From positions 1,116,001 to 1,180,000 of the forward strand of contig RQOL01000824.1 of NCBI GenBank assembly GCA_013076295.1: a DNA stretch of 64,000 bases. The letters run 5' to 3'. This DNA is from Sanderia malayensis (taxonomy: Eukaryota; Cnidaria; Scyphozoa; Semaeostomeae; Pelagiidae). The notes under the pieces were generated by a model. The model saw only the letters and a program-made list of their open reading frames with translations, had not been told where the DNA came from and made no database searches. Of this stretch, positions 12,595-22,023 are shown piece by piece. A program made the translations under genes and the position numbers. Position 1 is the first letter of the stretch, and every line of letters begins with the position of its first letter.

Positions 12595-13697
12595 GAATAT
12601 TGATACAAAATATACAAAATATACAAAATGAACAGGAAAGCAAGGATGAAGATTGATACACCAGTAGGAGAAACAGAACAAATTGAGATCGAGGATGTTG
12701 TGAAACAGGGTACAATATTTGGCCCACTGTTATGCTGCAGTAATACATCCAAAATAGATGAAATAGGCACAGTATCAGCAGAGACAATGATATCTCCAAA
12801 CATGCCCATTGGAACATTGATATATGTAGATGATATAGGAATGGCTGGGTCCAAGACAACAATAGAAACAGTTGGAAAAAATCTGAGGATTATGGAAAGT
12901 GTGAAAAAATTTACATTTAATACAGACAAATCGAAATACATGGTAATAAAAGGGAGGAAAGAGAAGATAGAAGAGCCAGAGATAAAAGTAAAAAAGGGGG
13001 ATATTCAAAGGACAGAAAAGTACAAGTACTTGGGAAACTGGATAGATGAAAAAGGAAGTCTTGAAGTACAGATAGAGGAATTAGAAAGAAAAAGTTACAG
13101 TGTGATTGCTGAAATAATGAAAATAGGAAAAGAGGAGCTGCTGGGAAAATTATCAACGGAAGCAGGACTCATAATGTATGAAAAGACAGTGGTCCCTATG
13201 ATAACTTACAATTTGGAATGTTGGACAAATATAGAGGGAAAACATCTAAAAAGATTGGAGCAAATTCAAGGAGGAATTTTGAAAAGAATTTTGAAATTGC
13301 CCAGCTCAACACCGTATTGGGCTTTGTTAAAAGAGCTAGGAATTTGGACACTAAAAAGAAAGGTTGACTACCAGCGGTTAATGTTGTTTCAAAATTTGAT
13401 GAAATCAGATGAGAGTAGGTTAGGCAGGCAAATTGTAGAAGAACAAATGAAATGCAGGGGAAGGAATTGGTTCAATTACACAAAACAAATAGCAGAAGAA
13501 ATAGGTATAGAGCTAGAAAGGGTATTTGAGCTATCAAAGGAGCAGTGGAAAAGGGAAGTAAAAAATAAAGTACAAGAAAGTTTAGAAAAGGAGGCAAAGG
13601 AAAAGGAATTAGAGTTTAAAAAGATGAGACACCAAAGAGAACAAAAGTTTGAAAGAAAAAGATATTTGAAAGAAATGGGGATCAAAGAAGCGAGTGA
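12595..13697 (+). pseudogene. LINE reverse transcriptase, 5'-truncated; first part, interrupted by copia
   Basis: Non-LTR retrotransposon polymerase fragment. The frame from the ATG at 12628 holds late RT motifs: QGTIFGPLL, the catalytic YVDDIGMAG near residue 68, and a KYLGNWID thumb-like motif near residue 134. A long lysine/glutamate-rich C-terminal region with coiled-coil character follows. RT motifs upstream of QGTIFGP are missing, so the element is 5'-truncated. It stops at the copia insertion site; the AGTGA target duplicate occupies 13693-13697. The reading frame resumes at 19201 once the copia element and one duplicate are discounted. I cannot assign the clade. Confidence 0.8.
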
Positions 13698-13903
13698 TGT
13701 TGAAAGACTGTCATCATTATTGTTATGATGCATACACTACATGCAATGCTGTGCAACTCGTGATTGTCATGCTGGAATATCATACTGTGTCTTCTTACCT
13801 AAATCATGTTGTAATTCTAATCTTAATACTTTTCTTCGATTCGATTCTGTTATATGTAATGATCAAAACGTTGTTGTCTGTGGTTGATATGCTAACTTCA
13901 ATA
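13698..13903 (+). repeat. Copia 5' LTR
   Basis: A 206-bp direct repeat of the LTR at 18959-19195, starting TGTTGAAAGACTG and ending ACTTCAATA. It matches the 3' copy almost base for base, except for a deletion of 31 bp after ATGCTGT and very few substitutions. It is preceded by the AGTGA target duplication. High identity between LTRs indicates a fairly recent insertion. Confidence 0.93.
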
Positions 13904-13917
13904 GGTTATGGGCCCAG
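13904..13917 (+). promoter_or_regulatory. Primer-binding site, initiator tRNA-Met anticodon arm
   Basis: GGTTATGGGCCCAG follows the 5' LTR directly. Its reverse complement contains CCCAT around the CAT anticodon of initiator tRNA-Met. Copia of Drosophila uses the same internal half-tRNA priming site, so this element probably primes reverse transcription in that way. Confidence 0.85.
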
Positions 13918-13970
13918 GACGGGGCTAAGTACGAGGAAGATTTATTGGATTTGAATTCATAGTTGAAAAC

Positions 13971-15749
13971 ATGGCTTCATCGTCAGAAGACTCGATGAGC
14001 GCTTTAAAATTTGCGAAACTGAATGGCGGAAATTATCGGACATGGGCGTTCAACATGCGGTTATACTTGGAGAGCCTTGATCTGTTTGAGCATGTGGATG
14101 GATCAGCTGAACCTCCTGAAGGTGCAAACGCAACCAGAAGTTTTAGGCTTCGTAGCAAGAAAGCTTGGACGTACATTTGCTTGGCCGTGGAGCCTGAACA
14201 GCAAATACATGTGCGAAATACAACGACAGCCGGGGAAGCTTGGATCGCCTTGAAGAATCAGTTTGCACGCGAATCCATTTTACAAAAGGTCAGGCTAAGA
14301 CAGCAATACTACTCTTGTAAATTTCAGAGTGGTGGAGATATGTTAGCACATATTAATAATGTGCGTTCATTGCATGATTAACTAAATGAAATGGGCCAAA
14401 ATGTCGATGACAAGGAACTGGCAATGACACTCCTTGCGAGTTTGCCTGAAGAGTTCAAACCTCTAATCACTGCTCTAGATGCCGTTGGTGAGGACAATTT
14501 GTCATTTGAAAAAGTAAAAGGTATGTTGCTAAATGACTCTGTTCGCAATGAAGATGGTTTGAATATTCAGAAATCAGAGAATGCTCTTTCTGCGAGACGT
14601 TCATTTTTTCAAAATCGGAGAGGTGGAAGAGGGCGTCGTTACTAAAACGAGGAACAAGCGGAACGACCACGGAACAAGCGGAATGACTACGGAACGACCA
14701 CGGAACAAGCGGAACGACCACGGAACTAGCGGAATGACTGCGGAACAGGCGGAGCCAGCAAGGAACAAGCGCGGAATCACCCCCCAACTTTGCCCTCCAA
14801 TGGCGGTCATTTTTTTCCAACTGTACCGCACTGACTGACTGAATACTGAATTGAATTATACTTGATTGAATTATATAATTGAATTATAATTGAATCTTAG
14901 CTTTTTATATATACGAGCAAGCTGTTATATTCACATTCTGAAGTAGAAACGTCCCTCTCCAAGTCCCTCTGTATAGCGGGTGAGGAGGTGAAGCAAAAAT
15001 TTCAAGTCAGCAACCCTCCAACAAAATGGCGGACAAAACATGACAAAACTCTGCAGCTAGAACTTCGCATTTTGAAGTCAAAGCACATTGATTCTTTCAA
15101 TTAAAAACATCAAAAAGCATTCTAATCTTTAAAGTATTATTGTATGCTCATTTTACTGAATAGTTATGACTGGCTTCGCAACGTTACTAATTTTAAGAAC
15201 TTAGTATTCTTCTTTTGTGCAAGTTGATAGGCCTAGAGACATCTTTCGATTCGATCGAAGGGTGGAGGTCACAGGGTTTCGATGTATCAAGTTGGAAAAA
15301 AGTGACAGCCATTGGAGGTCAAAGTTGGAGGGTGATTCCACGCTCGTTCCTTGTTGGCTCCGCCTGTTCCGCAGTCTTTCCGCTTGTTCCGTGGTCGTTC
15401 CGTAGTCATTCCGCTTGTTCCGTGGTCGTTCCGCTTGTTCCGTGCTCGTTCCGCTTGTTCCGTGCTCGTTCCGCTTGTTCCGCGCTCGTTCCGCTAGTTC
15501 CTCGTTTTAGCAACGACGGGAAGAGGGCGTAGTTCCGGCCAAGGAGGAAATTCAGAAAGTAAACCTGTCAAAGTTTTTCGTGGCACGTGTCATTCTTGTC
15601 ACGAGAAAGGTCATTTCGCTCGAGATTGCCCAAAAAGAAATGCTGGAAACCGAAATTCGCAAGATTCATCTGGTAGCAATTCAAGAAATCACACATCAGT
15701 AAATTACGCAACATACAAGGAGAATGACGAAGTATTAAATGAAGAGGCT
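13971..15749 (+). pseudogene. gag: Copia gag, broken by one stop codon and by an inserted element
   Basis: Capsid region of a copia-type Gag-Pol polyprotein, starting MASSSEDSM and holding the KLNGGNYRTWAFNMR motif typical of copia Gag. One in-frame TAA at 14379-14381 interrupts an otherwise continuous frame, which resumes at 14382. At 14633 the frame is broken by the 885-bp foldback-type element and its 9-bp target duplicate. It continues at 15528 with the zinc knuckle CHSCHEKGHFARDC (C-x2-C-x4-H-x4-C) at about 15588-15629. It then runs in the same frame, without a stop, into protease and pol. The element is therefore a single-frame gag-pol that can no longer make full Gag. Confidence 0.85.
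14634..15518. mobile_element. Foldback/MULE-like element, 885 bp, 9-bp TSD
   Basis: The outer ends are CGTCGTTACTAAAACGAGG and the reverse complement CCTCGTTTTAGCAACGACG. The inverted arms, about 190-230 bp each, contain short tandem units alternating GGAACAAGC and GGAACGACCAC. The 9 bp GGAAGAGGG is duplicated at 14625-14633 and 15519-15527. Long inverted repeats built from short direct repeats plus a 9-bp duplication fit foldback elements and Mutator-like transposons. The centre is AT-rich and encodes nothing recognisable. It sits inside copia gag. Confidence 0.85.
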
Positions 15750-18700
15750 TTGTATGCGTGTTCAACTAAAGCTATAGGCAACTGGATCATTGATTCTGGT
15801 GCTACCCAACATATGACCTGTGAAAGAGACTCACTCTCAGATTATGTTGAATTTAAAAGGCCATCTCTCGTTACTCTGGGTGATAATAGTTCCATTTCAG
15901 TTTATGGAAAGGGAACATACAGATTGGTCACTGATGTTGAAGGTGATACTCAGAATATTGTTTTAAAAAATGTTCTCTATTTACCAGATTTAGGTAAGAA
16001 CTTGCTATCTGTGCGTAGTATGACGAATCTTGGAGCAACTGTAAAGTTTGAAGGAAGCATATGTAGAATCGAAAGAAATTCTAAACTACTAGGAACTGGA
16101 AAACTTCATGGAAAACTCTATATGTTGAATTTAGCTGCTGCTCAACAAGCTAATGTAGCAAACGAAAGTTCAAATTTGCAATTATGGCATTTTCGTTATG
16201 GTCATCTGGGAAAGGACAATTTAATAAAGCTGTTTAATGATGAAATGGTTGAGGGCATGGATTCAGTGAAGCCTGAAGAAACCAAGTCATTATGTGAAGG
16301 TTGCATTTATGGAAAGCAACATTGTAACCCATATCCTAAGAAAACCCATGGTAATGCTTCTGAAATTCTCCACACAATTCACAGTGATGTGTGTGGCCCG
16401 ATGAACGTTCCTTCTCTTGGACAATCACTATATTTTGTTACGTTTATAGATGATTATTCGCGATACGTTCACATTCACTTCATGAAAAGAAAATCAGAAG
16501 TTTTTGATAAGTTTAAAGAATTTGTCAACACTGCTAGCAACGTCACTGGTAATCAGGTCAAGATTCTCCGCACGGACAATGGTGGTGAATATTGTTCAAA
16601 GATCTTTGATGAATACCTTAAAGAAAAAGGAATAATTCACCAAACCACGGTACCATTCAATCCTGCACAAAATGGGGTAGCAGAACGTATGAATCGTACA
16701 ATTGTCGAAAAGGCTAGATCTATGATATATCATGCCAAGGTTCCCATGAACTTTTGGGCTGAAGCAGTTTGTACTGCTGTATATTTGCACAACCGCAGTC
16801 CAACAGTTTCTCTTGATAATAAAACACCATTTGAATGCTGGAGCAATGAGAAACCGGATGTTTCAAATCTCAAGGTGTTTGGATGCTTAGCATTTGTGCA
16901 TGTACCTGATGAGCATCGAAAGAAATTTGAAGCAAAATCTCGCAAGACGATTTTTGTTGGTTATCCACCAGGAACAAAAGGTTACAAGTTATTTGATCCT
17001 ACAACGCGTCAATTTCTACGTAGCAGAGATGTTATTTTCTCAGAGGAGCAATATTATAATTTTGAGAAAGATGAATCAACACATTTCTTTGACTCAGTTA
17101 TTCCACAAGAAAGCTCTGATGATAATAGAAATGAAGAATCCAGAAACAATTTGAATCAAACACGTACAGATGATAAAGCTCCAGTGGAAGCCACTTATGA
17201 AGAAACCTTCATGAACCAAGTTGAGAACTTGGGTAATAAACGGTCAATTAGAAAACCTGCAAGACTTATTGAAGAGGATGAAGAAAGCTGTTACCTTGCA
17301 AACAGCCTTACTGCTGAAATTGATGAACCCACAAATATACTTGAAGCATGGAATGGAGATCACTCAATTCAATGGAAAGCTGCTACAGACAGCGAATATA
17401 AATCTCTTCAAGATAATGAAACATGGAACTTAGTTCCACTGCCAAATTGTAAAAAGGCAGTTGGAAGCAAATGGGTGTTTAAGGTAAAAAGAAATGCAGA
17501 TGGTACGCTTGATCGATATAAAGCTCGTTTAGTGGCGCAAGGATATTCTCAAGAAAAGGGAATAGATTACGAAGAAGTCTTCTCACCGGTAGTTCGATAT
17601 ACAGCTATTCGTTCACTACTTGCTATAGGAAATGCTTTAGACCTGGAGATGCACCAGATGGACGTAAAGACGGCATTTTTGCAAGGAGAACTTGACACTG
17701 AAATATTTATGAAGCAGCCCCCTGGATATGTGAATAATATGAAACCAGATTATGTATGTAAATTGAACAAGAGCATTTACGGGCTTAAACAAGCTGCTCG
17801 CTGCTGGAACATTGCTATCAATAAATATCTCATAGACAATGGTTATCAGAAAAGCAAAGCTGACTCTTGCTTATATGTAAAATCAATCAAACAGAAGAAT
17901 GGTAAAGTTGATTTTCTAATATTATCTATCTATGTTGATGATATTTTACTACTTTCAAATAACACTGCTTTCCTCAGTGAAGAGAAAAGATTATTGAGTG
18001 AAAGATTCAATATTGTTGATCAAGGAGAAGTGCATCATATACTTGGTATGTCCGTTACAAGAAATCGCAAAGAGAAACTTCTACATATTAATCAACCAAA
18101 ATATTTAGAAGGCATATTAAAGAGGTTCAAAATGCAGGACTGCAAACCTGTTGCCACGCCACTAGAACCTGGTCGAAAATTTCAAAAATTGTGTGATGAT
18201 GATGAAGTAATCAATCTACAACAATATCAAATGATAATTGGTTGTCTTACTTATGCTGCAACAACAACTCGTGTAGACATTGCCGCTGCAGTAGGCATTC
18301 TAGCCCAGTACATGGCAAAACCCGGAAAACAACACTGGGAAGGTGTCAAAAGAATTTTACGTTACATCAAAGGAACAACCAACTCTGGATTAACATATTC
18401 AAATGTTGAAAATGAAATTACATTAAGAGGGTATACAGATGCAGATTGGGCTGGGGACCTTGACACAAGGCGCTCAACTTCTGGATATATCTTTCAAATC
18501 AATGGATGCACTATAAGCTGGTGTAGTAAGAAGCAATTAACAGTTGCAAAATCGTCCACAGAAGCAGAATATATTTCTCTCAGTCAATGTTGTCAAGAAG
18601 CAATTTGGTTGAGAATGTTGCTTGAAGATCTTGGTTTTAAACAGAGCAAACCAACATTAATCTTTGAGGATAATCAAAGCTCTATTGAATTATCAAAGAA

Positions 18701-18890
18701 TCCGAAATATCACAACAGGACAAAGCATATAGATGTTTCTTTTCATTTTGCAAGAGAGAAAGTTGCTGATAAAACAATTGAAATCAAATACTGTCCTACA
18801 GAAGACATGGCAGCAGACATTATGACAAAGGGACTCTGCAAAGCTAAGTTTGAGAAATTTAGAGACATGATTGGTATAAAAGACTACTAA
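15750..18890 (+). CDS. pol: Copia Pol: protease, integrase, reverse transcriptase, RNase H
   Basis: An intact 1,046-residue stretch of a Ty1/copia polyprotein. In order: aspartic protease WIIDSGATQHM (Asp15); GAG-pre-integrase WHFRYGHLGKDNL; integrase zinc motif ending CEGCIYGKQH; DDE core with HSDVCGPM (about 211), TDNGGEYC (about 275) and the Glu of NGVAERMN (about 311); RT with QMDVKTAFLQGEL and YVDDILL (about 730); RNase H with TDADWAGD (about 897), SSTEAEYISL and EDNQSSIEL. The order integrase before RT identifies copia. The ATG at 15750 is only the first Met of this stretch; the real frame is open from 15528 and upstream gag. No stops occur in pol, so the enzymes look functional although gag is broken. 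Confidence 0.95.
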   Translation: MYACSTKAIGNWIIDSGATQHMTCERDSLSDYVEFKRPSLVTLGDNSSISVYGKGTYRLVTDVEGDTQNIVLKNVLYLPDLGKNLLSVRSMTNLGATVKFEGSICRIERNSKLLGTGKLHGKLYMLNLAAAQQANVANESSNLQLWHFRYGHLGKDNLIKLFNDEMVEGMDSVKPEETKSLCEGCIYGKQHCNPYPKKTHGNASEILHTIHSDVCGPMNVPSLGQSLYFVTFIDDYSRYVHIHFMKRKSEVFDKFKEFVNTASNVTGNQVKILRTDNGGEYCSKIFDEYLKEKGIIHQTTVPFNPAQNGVAERMNRTIVEKARSMIYHAKVPMNFWAEAVCTAVYLHNRSPTVSLDNKTPFECWSNEKPDVSNLKVFGCLAFVHVPDEHRKKFEAKSRKTIFVGYPPGTKGYKLFDPTTRQFLRSRDVIFSEEQYYNFEKDESTHFFDSVIPQESSDDNRNEESRNNLNQTRTDDKAPVEATYEETFMNQVENLGNKRSIRKPARLIEEDEESCYLANSLTAEIDEPTNILEAWNGDHSIQWKAATDSEYKSLQDNETWNLVPLPNCKKAVGSKWVFKVKRNADGTLDRYKARLVAQGYSQEKGIDYEEVFSPVVRYTAIRSLLAIGNALDLEMHQMDVKTAFLQGELDTEIFMKQPPGYVNNMKPDYVCKLNKSIYGLKQAARCWNIAINKYLIDNGYQKSKADSCLYVKSIKQKNGKVDFLILSIYVDDILLLSNNTAFLSEEKRLLSERFNIVDQGEVHHILGMSVTRNRKEKLLHINQPKYLEGILKRFKMQDCKPVATPLEPGRKFQKLCDDDEVINLQQYQMIIGCLTYAATTTRVDIAAAVGILAQYMAKPGKQHWEGVKRILRYIKGTTNSGLTYSNVENEITLRGYTDADWAGDLDTRRSTSGYIFQINGCTISWCSKKQLTVAKSSTEAEYISLSQCCQEAIWLRMLLEDLGFKQSKPTLIFEDNQSSIELSKNPKYHNRTKHIDVSFHFAREKVADKTIEIKYCPTEDMAADIMTKGLCKAKFEKFRDMIGIKDY

Positions 18891-18958
18891 TATTCGTTAA
18901 TCATTTAATTGCTTCATCTTTATACTTTATTATATCTAGTGTTTGCATCAAGTGGAAG

Positions 18959-19195
18959 TGTTGAAAGACTGTCATCATTATTGTTATGATGCATACACTA
19001 CATGCAATGCTGTTCGGTTAATGTTTGGTGTCAGCTTCCTGTGTGAAACTCGTGATTGTCATGCTGGAATATCATACTGTGTCTTCTTACCTAAATCATG
19101 TTGTAATTCTAATCTTAATACTTTTCTTCGATTCGATTCTGTTATATGTAATGATCAAAACGTTGTTGTCTGTGGTTGATATACTAACTTCAATA
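18959..19195 (+). repeat. Copia 3' LTR
   Basis: A 237-bp copy of the LTR at 13698-13903, TGTTGAAAG to ACTTCAATA, carrying the 31 bp missing from the 5' copy. It is preceded by a short purine-rich AAGTGGAAG that may serve as polypurine tract, and followed by the AGTGA target duplicate at 19196-19200. Confidence 0.93.
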
Positions 19196-19445
19196 AGTGA
19201 AACCATCAGGAGAAGATTGGAGATGATAGACTTAGGGAATAATTTTGGAAAGGGAAGGATATGTTCATGTGGAGAGAAGGAAACATCAGAACATTTGATG
19301 GTGTGCGAAAAAGAAATGAAAATAGAGTGGCTGAAAGAAACAGATAACTTAGAGATAATTAGAAAAGTCAACAGTTTTTTGGAGAATAAATTAGGGGACA
19401 GAAATTCAACATAAAAATGAGAGGAAAAAAAAAAAAAAAAAAAAA
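19196..19445 (+). pseudogene. LINE 3' end, second part, with poly(A) tail
   Basis: Continuation of the LINE polymerase cut at 13697. It encodes the C-terminal Cys/His motif CSCGEKETSEHLMVC typical of LINE ORF2 ends, then a TAA near 19412 and a poly(A) run at about 19425-19445. The frame joins exactly with the upstream part once the copia element and one AGTGA are discounted. Confidence 0.83.
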
Positions 19446-19777
19446 TTAAAAAATGAAATATTTAAATGTCTTGCACCCCTGTAGGAAAAAATGCAGAGGT
19501 GCTTGTCGGAGACGACAAAGAGGACAAAATCAAAGATTCAAAGATTCAAAGTGTGTGTATTGCGGAGGAGTGTGAAAGAATGAAATGAAAATGGAGGGGA
19601 AGTCACCCACCAAGCCAGGCGCCACGCCAGGTAGGAAAGAATTATCAATTAATTACCAGAAATAGCATAAAGCTGTTCGATAAATTTAGCAAATGTGGTT
19701 TCCTGTAGTTTTTCTATTCGAAATACAAACTGGTTGAAAATAGAATATTTATTTATCAATCAATTCAACTGATCTGA
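19446..19777. other. Short intergenic stretch upstream of the Mab-21 gene
   Basis: Begins directly after the LINE poly(A) tail and holds a short segment with the words TTGCACCCCTGTAGG and GGAGACGACAAAGAGG, then AT-rich DNA. It presumably contains the promoter and 5' UTR of the gene at 19778. No specific site is convincing. Confidence 0.4.
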
Positions 19778-21691
19778 ATGATGATGGAGTCAGCTGTAGA
19801 CGAAATACTGGATGCCCTACTGGAGTGCATTGTGAATACAGAATACAGAAAGATGTGCTATGAATTTGATGATTTTTCGCAGCAGTTTAAATTAGACATA
19901 ATGTATAGTGGAAGTTTTGTTGAAGGTGTTAAGAATTTCAATGACATAGATGTGATGCTGTTAAGTAGAGACTTTATTGCTGTGAATTATGTTAATGATA
20001 TTCCAAGGGACAGTTATAATTTGGCAGTTTTTATGATAGAAAGTAAAGGTTGCCATCCTGGATATGTCAGGCTGCAATTTTTTCCCCTGTCACATGTGAT
20101 AAATTTTCCCTCACATTGGATGAACGGATTACATTACTTCAATTCAAAGGAATGGTTGAGTGCTCTTCAGGAGGAAGAACGCAACATTCACTCAACAACG
20201 TTGCATGGTCCAGCTTTAAAGCATGCAACAAAAAATCAGGATCAAGTGCCTTCTTTAAGCATTCTGTCATGGCCTTCCAATTGCAAAGGCTTCCTGAAAA
20301 GGGTGTCTGAGATTGCTGGTAAATTATCCATCAATAAACAAAGAATTAGAGACATTGGATGTCATCTTGTGCCAGTGTCTCACCCTTTGAGTAAGGAGCC
20401 AGATGTTGAATTCAGGATCTCGTTTTCAGCATGTGAAAAATATTTACTAAGGAATTGGACAAATAAGCAAATGAGATGTTACTTTTTGTGTCGAGAATTA
20501 AACAAGAAATGCTTCTCAGGCTTGGAAAAAAGGATTTGTTCTTACTTCTGGAAGACTACCATTTTGTGGTTGATTGAAGTGAAAAGTAAAACATTTTGGA
20601 GTCAGCCATATTTAGACTGCATGAAGAAGATACTTGATAAAATGAGTTGTTATTTGAAAGAAAAAAGTTGCCCAAACTACTTCGTGCCAGATAATTTGAT
20701 GATGTCCACATATACGACAGAACAATGTGAACAACTACAGAAGAATATAGAAGATGTGTCAAAGAATTTGTTTCTTCACATCTTGAAATGTCCATATATA
20801 AGGGAGCTGTTTGAAGATGTCAAGTTTGAAATGATGTATTCAATATGTGAAGTTATTTGTTTGGCTGATAATGCTGTTGCTATGAATGATGTATTAAACA
20901 GTGTGACTGTTCAGAATAATGGCAAATTTGTACGATGTAAAGACATTGACCTTTATACATACCAGTGTGCTTATGTTACTCATGCGACTGGTATGCTCAT
21001 TACTTTTTATAAGCAGAATCAATTTTTACGTACCTTTCCAGATAGGGAACATTCACAATTCGAAAAGTGCCTATATGTGTATTTAAATAGATTTCAAGCA
21101 TTCTTCGTGCTAGAGCAGAGTGACTCCATTTCATCTTCAGAAGAAAGTCAGAGATTGTTACATGATGCTCTGGTATTGCTAAATTCATCCATACATTTGC
21201 CAGGTATTCTTGATGACTATGGCTACTCTGGATATATTTGGAAGGCCTTGTTTTGTTATTGCATTTCAAACAAAGAAATGTTTCAAGAGTCGATGATGCT
21301 TTGTGACTTATCAATGGAAAGATTACCACATGACTTTCTAGCAAGATCCATTACACTGCCTATTTGTGTTTACAGTTCTTATTGTTGCAAAACTCCATCA
21401 TATTTAAAAAAGGATAAAATCTTGTGTGACATCTTTGAGGAATTACATGGAGGAGAGATTTACTTTCACGCATTTGTATTGTTTTTATACCTACAATATC
21501 AATCTGATGGTGATGAGTGTTTACTAAAATATATGAAGGAATTTTCCGAAATAGCTAATGATGAATCTCAAAAGCTGATCCAGGACAGCTATCTTTTTTT
21601 ATCACATAAACTTGGCTTGTTGGATAGTAATTCAGACGAATATATTAAATTTACACAACCACGAGTATGCCCTTATCGTAAATGTAACTGA
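19778..21691 (+). CDS. Mab-21 domain protein, cGAS-like receptor family (cGLR), single exon
   Basis: A 637-residue protein with an N-terminal Mab-21 nucleotidyltransferase fold. Visible signatures: YSGSFVEGVKNFNDIDVMLL, with the Gly-Ser motif at 45-46 and acidic D56/D58; HPGYVRLQFF near residue 92; VEFRISFSACEKYLL near 210; and the helical spine region with YFWKTTILWLIE near 255. The last 200 or so residues are mostly helical with no domain I recognise. Family members in cnidarians and molluscs sense nucleic acid and make cyclic dinucleotides, but many lack activity. I do not see a clear third catalytic acid, so enzyme activity is uncertain. The frame is intronless with the start at the ATG triplet 19778-19786. 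It lies 330 bp downstream of a LINE poly(A) tail. Confidence 0.82.
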   Translation: MMMESAVDEILDALLECIVNTEYRKMCYEFDDFSQQFKLDIMYSGSFVEGVKNFNDIDVMLLSRDFIAVNYVNDIPRDSYNLAVFMIESKGCHPGYVRLQFFPLSHVINFPSHWMNGLHYFNSKEWLSALQEEERNIHSTTLHGPALKHATKNQDQVPSLSILSWPSNCKGFLKRVSEIAGKLSINKQRIRDIGCHLVPVSHPLSKEPDVEFRISFSACEKYLLRNWTNKQMRCYFLCRELNKKCFSGLEKRICSYFWKTTILWLIEVKSKTFWSQPYLDCMKKILDKMSCYLKEKSCPNYFVPDNLMMSTYTTEQCEQLQKNIEDVSKNLFLHILKCPYIRELFEDVKFEMMYSICEVICLADNAVAMNDVLNSVTVQNNGKFVRCKDIDLYTYQCAYVTHATGMLITFYKQNQFLRTFPDREHSQFEKCLYVYLNRFQAFFVLEQSDSISSSEESQRLLHDALVLLNSSIHLPGILDDYGYSGYIWKALFCYCISNKEMFQESMMLCDLSMERLPHDFLARSITLPICVYSSYCCKTPSYLKKDKILCDIFEELHGGEIYFHAFVLFLYLQYQSDGDECLLKYMKEFSEIANDESQKLIQDSYLFLSHKLGLLDSNSDEYIKFTQPRVCPYRKCN

Positions 21692-22023
21692 TAGCATCAA
21701 GAGTTTGTGTAATTGATAATATTGCAAGCAAGAAAATTAACAAGATTAATGATTATGAAATGAATTTTAACAATGTCAATATGTTTAGATGAAACTCCTG
21801 AAAACTATATTGCTACTCTTGCTGTTAGCTGCAAACATACTTTTTTATTATTAACATTTCCTTTCTGTATTATTATGTGATATTAATTTTATTTTTATTT
21901 TTTTGTGATACACTTGTATTTATTTTTAGAGAGGGACGTGTTTTAAGAAAAATCATTTAAGGGGGCACGGGGGGCATTGTCTGTTTTACGGGGGTGGGTC
22001 TGTTAACTGTGGCATGCGATGCG
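21692..22023. other. Intergenic, AT-rich with a GC-rich end
   Basis: The 3' flank of the Mab-21 gene, with T-rich runs, followed by a G-rich segment (about 21960-22010). The G-rich part may be promoter sequence of the next gene. No gene seen. Confidence 0.4.

Noticed and set aside
13698..13954. Open frame running through the 5' LTR (MMLKDCHHYCYDAYT…)
   Set aside because: The same frame appears in the 3' LTR; it is LTR sequence with no coding role.
14467..15532. Open frames rich in VVPLVP and ACSVV repeats on both strands
   Set aside because: They are translations of the GGAAC tandem units in the foldback-type element, not proteins.
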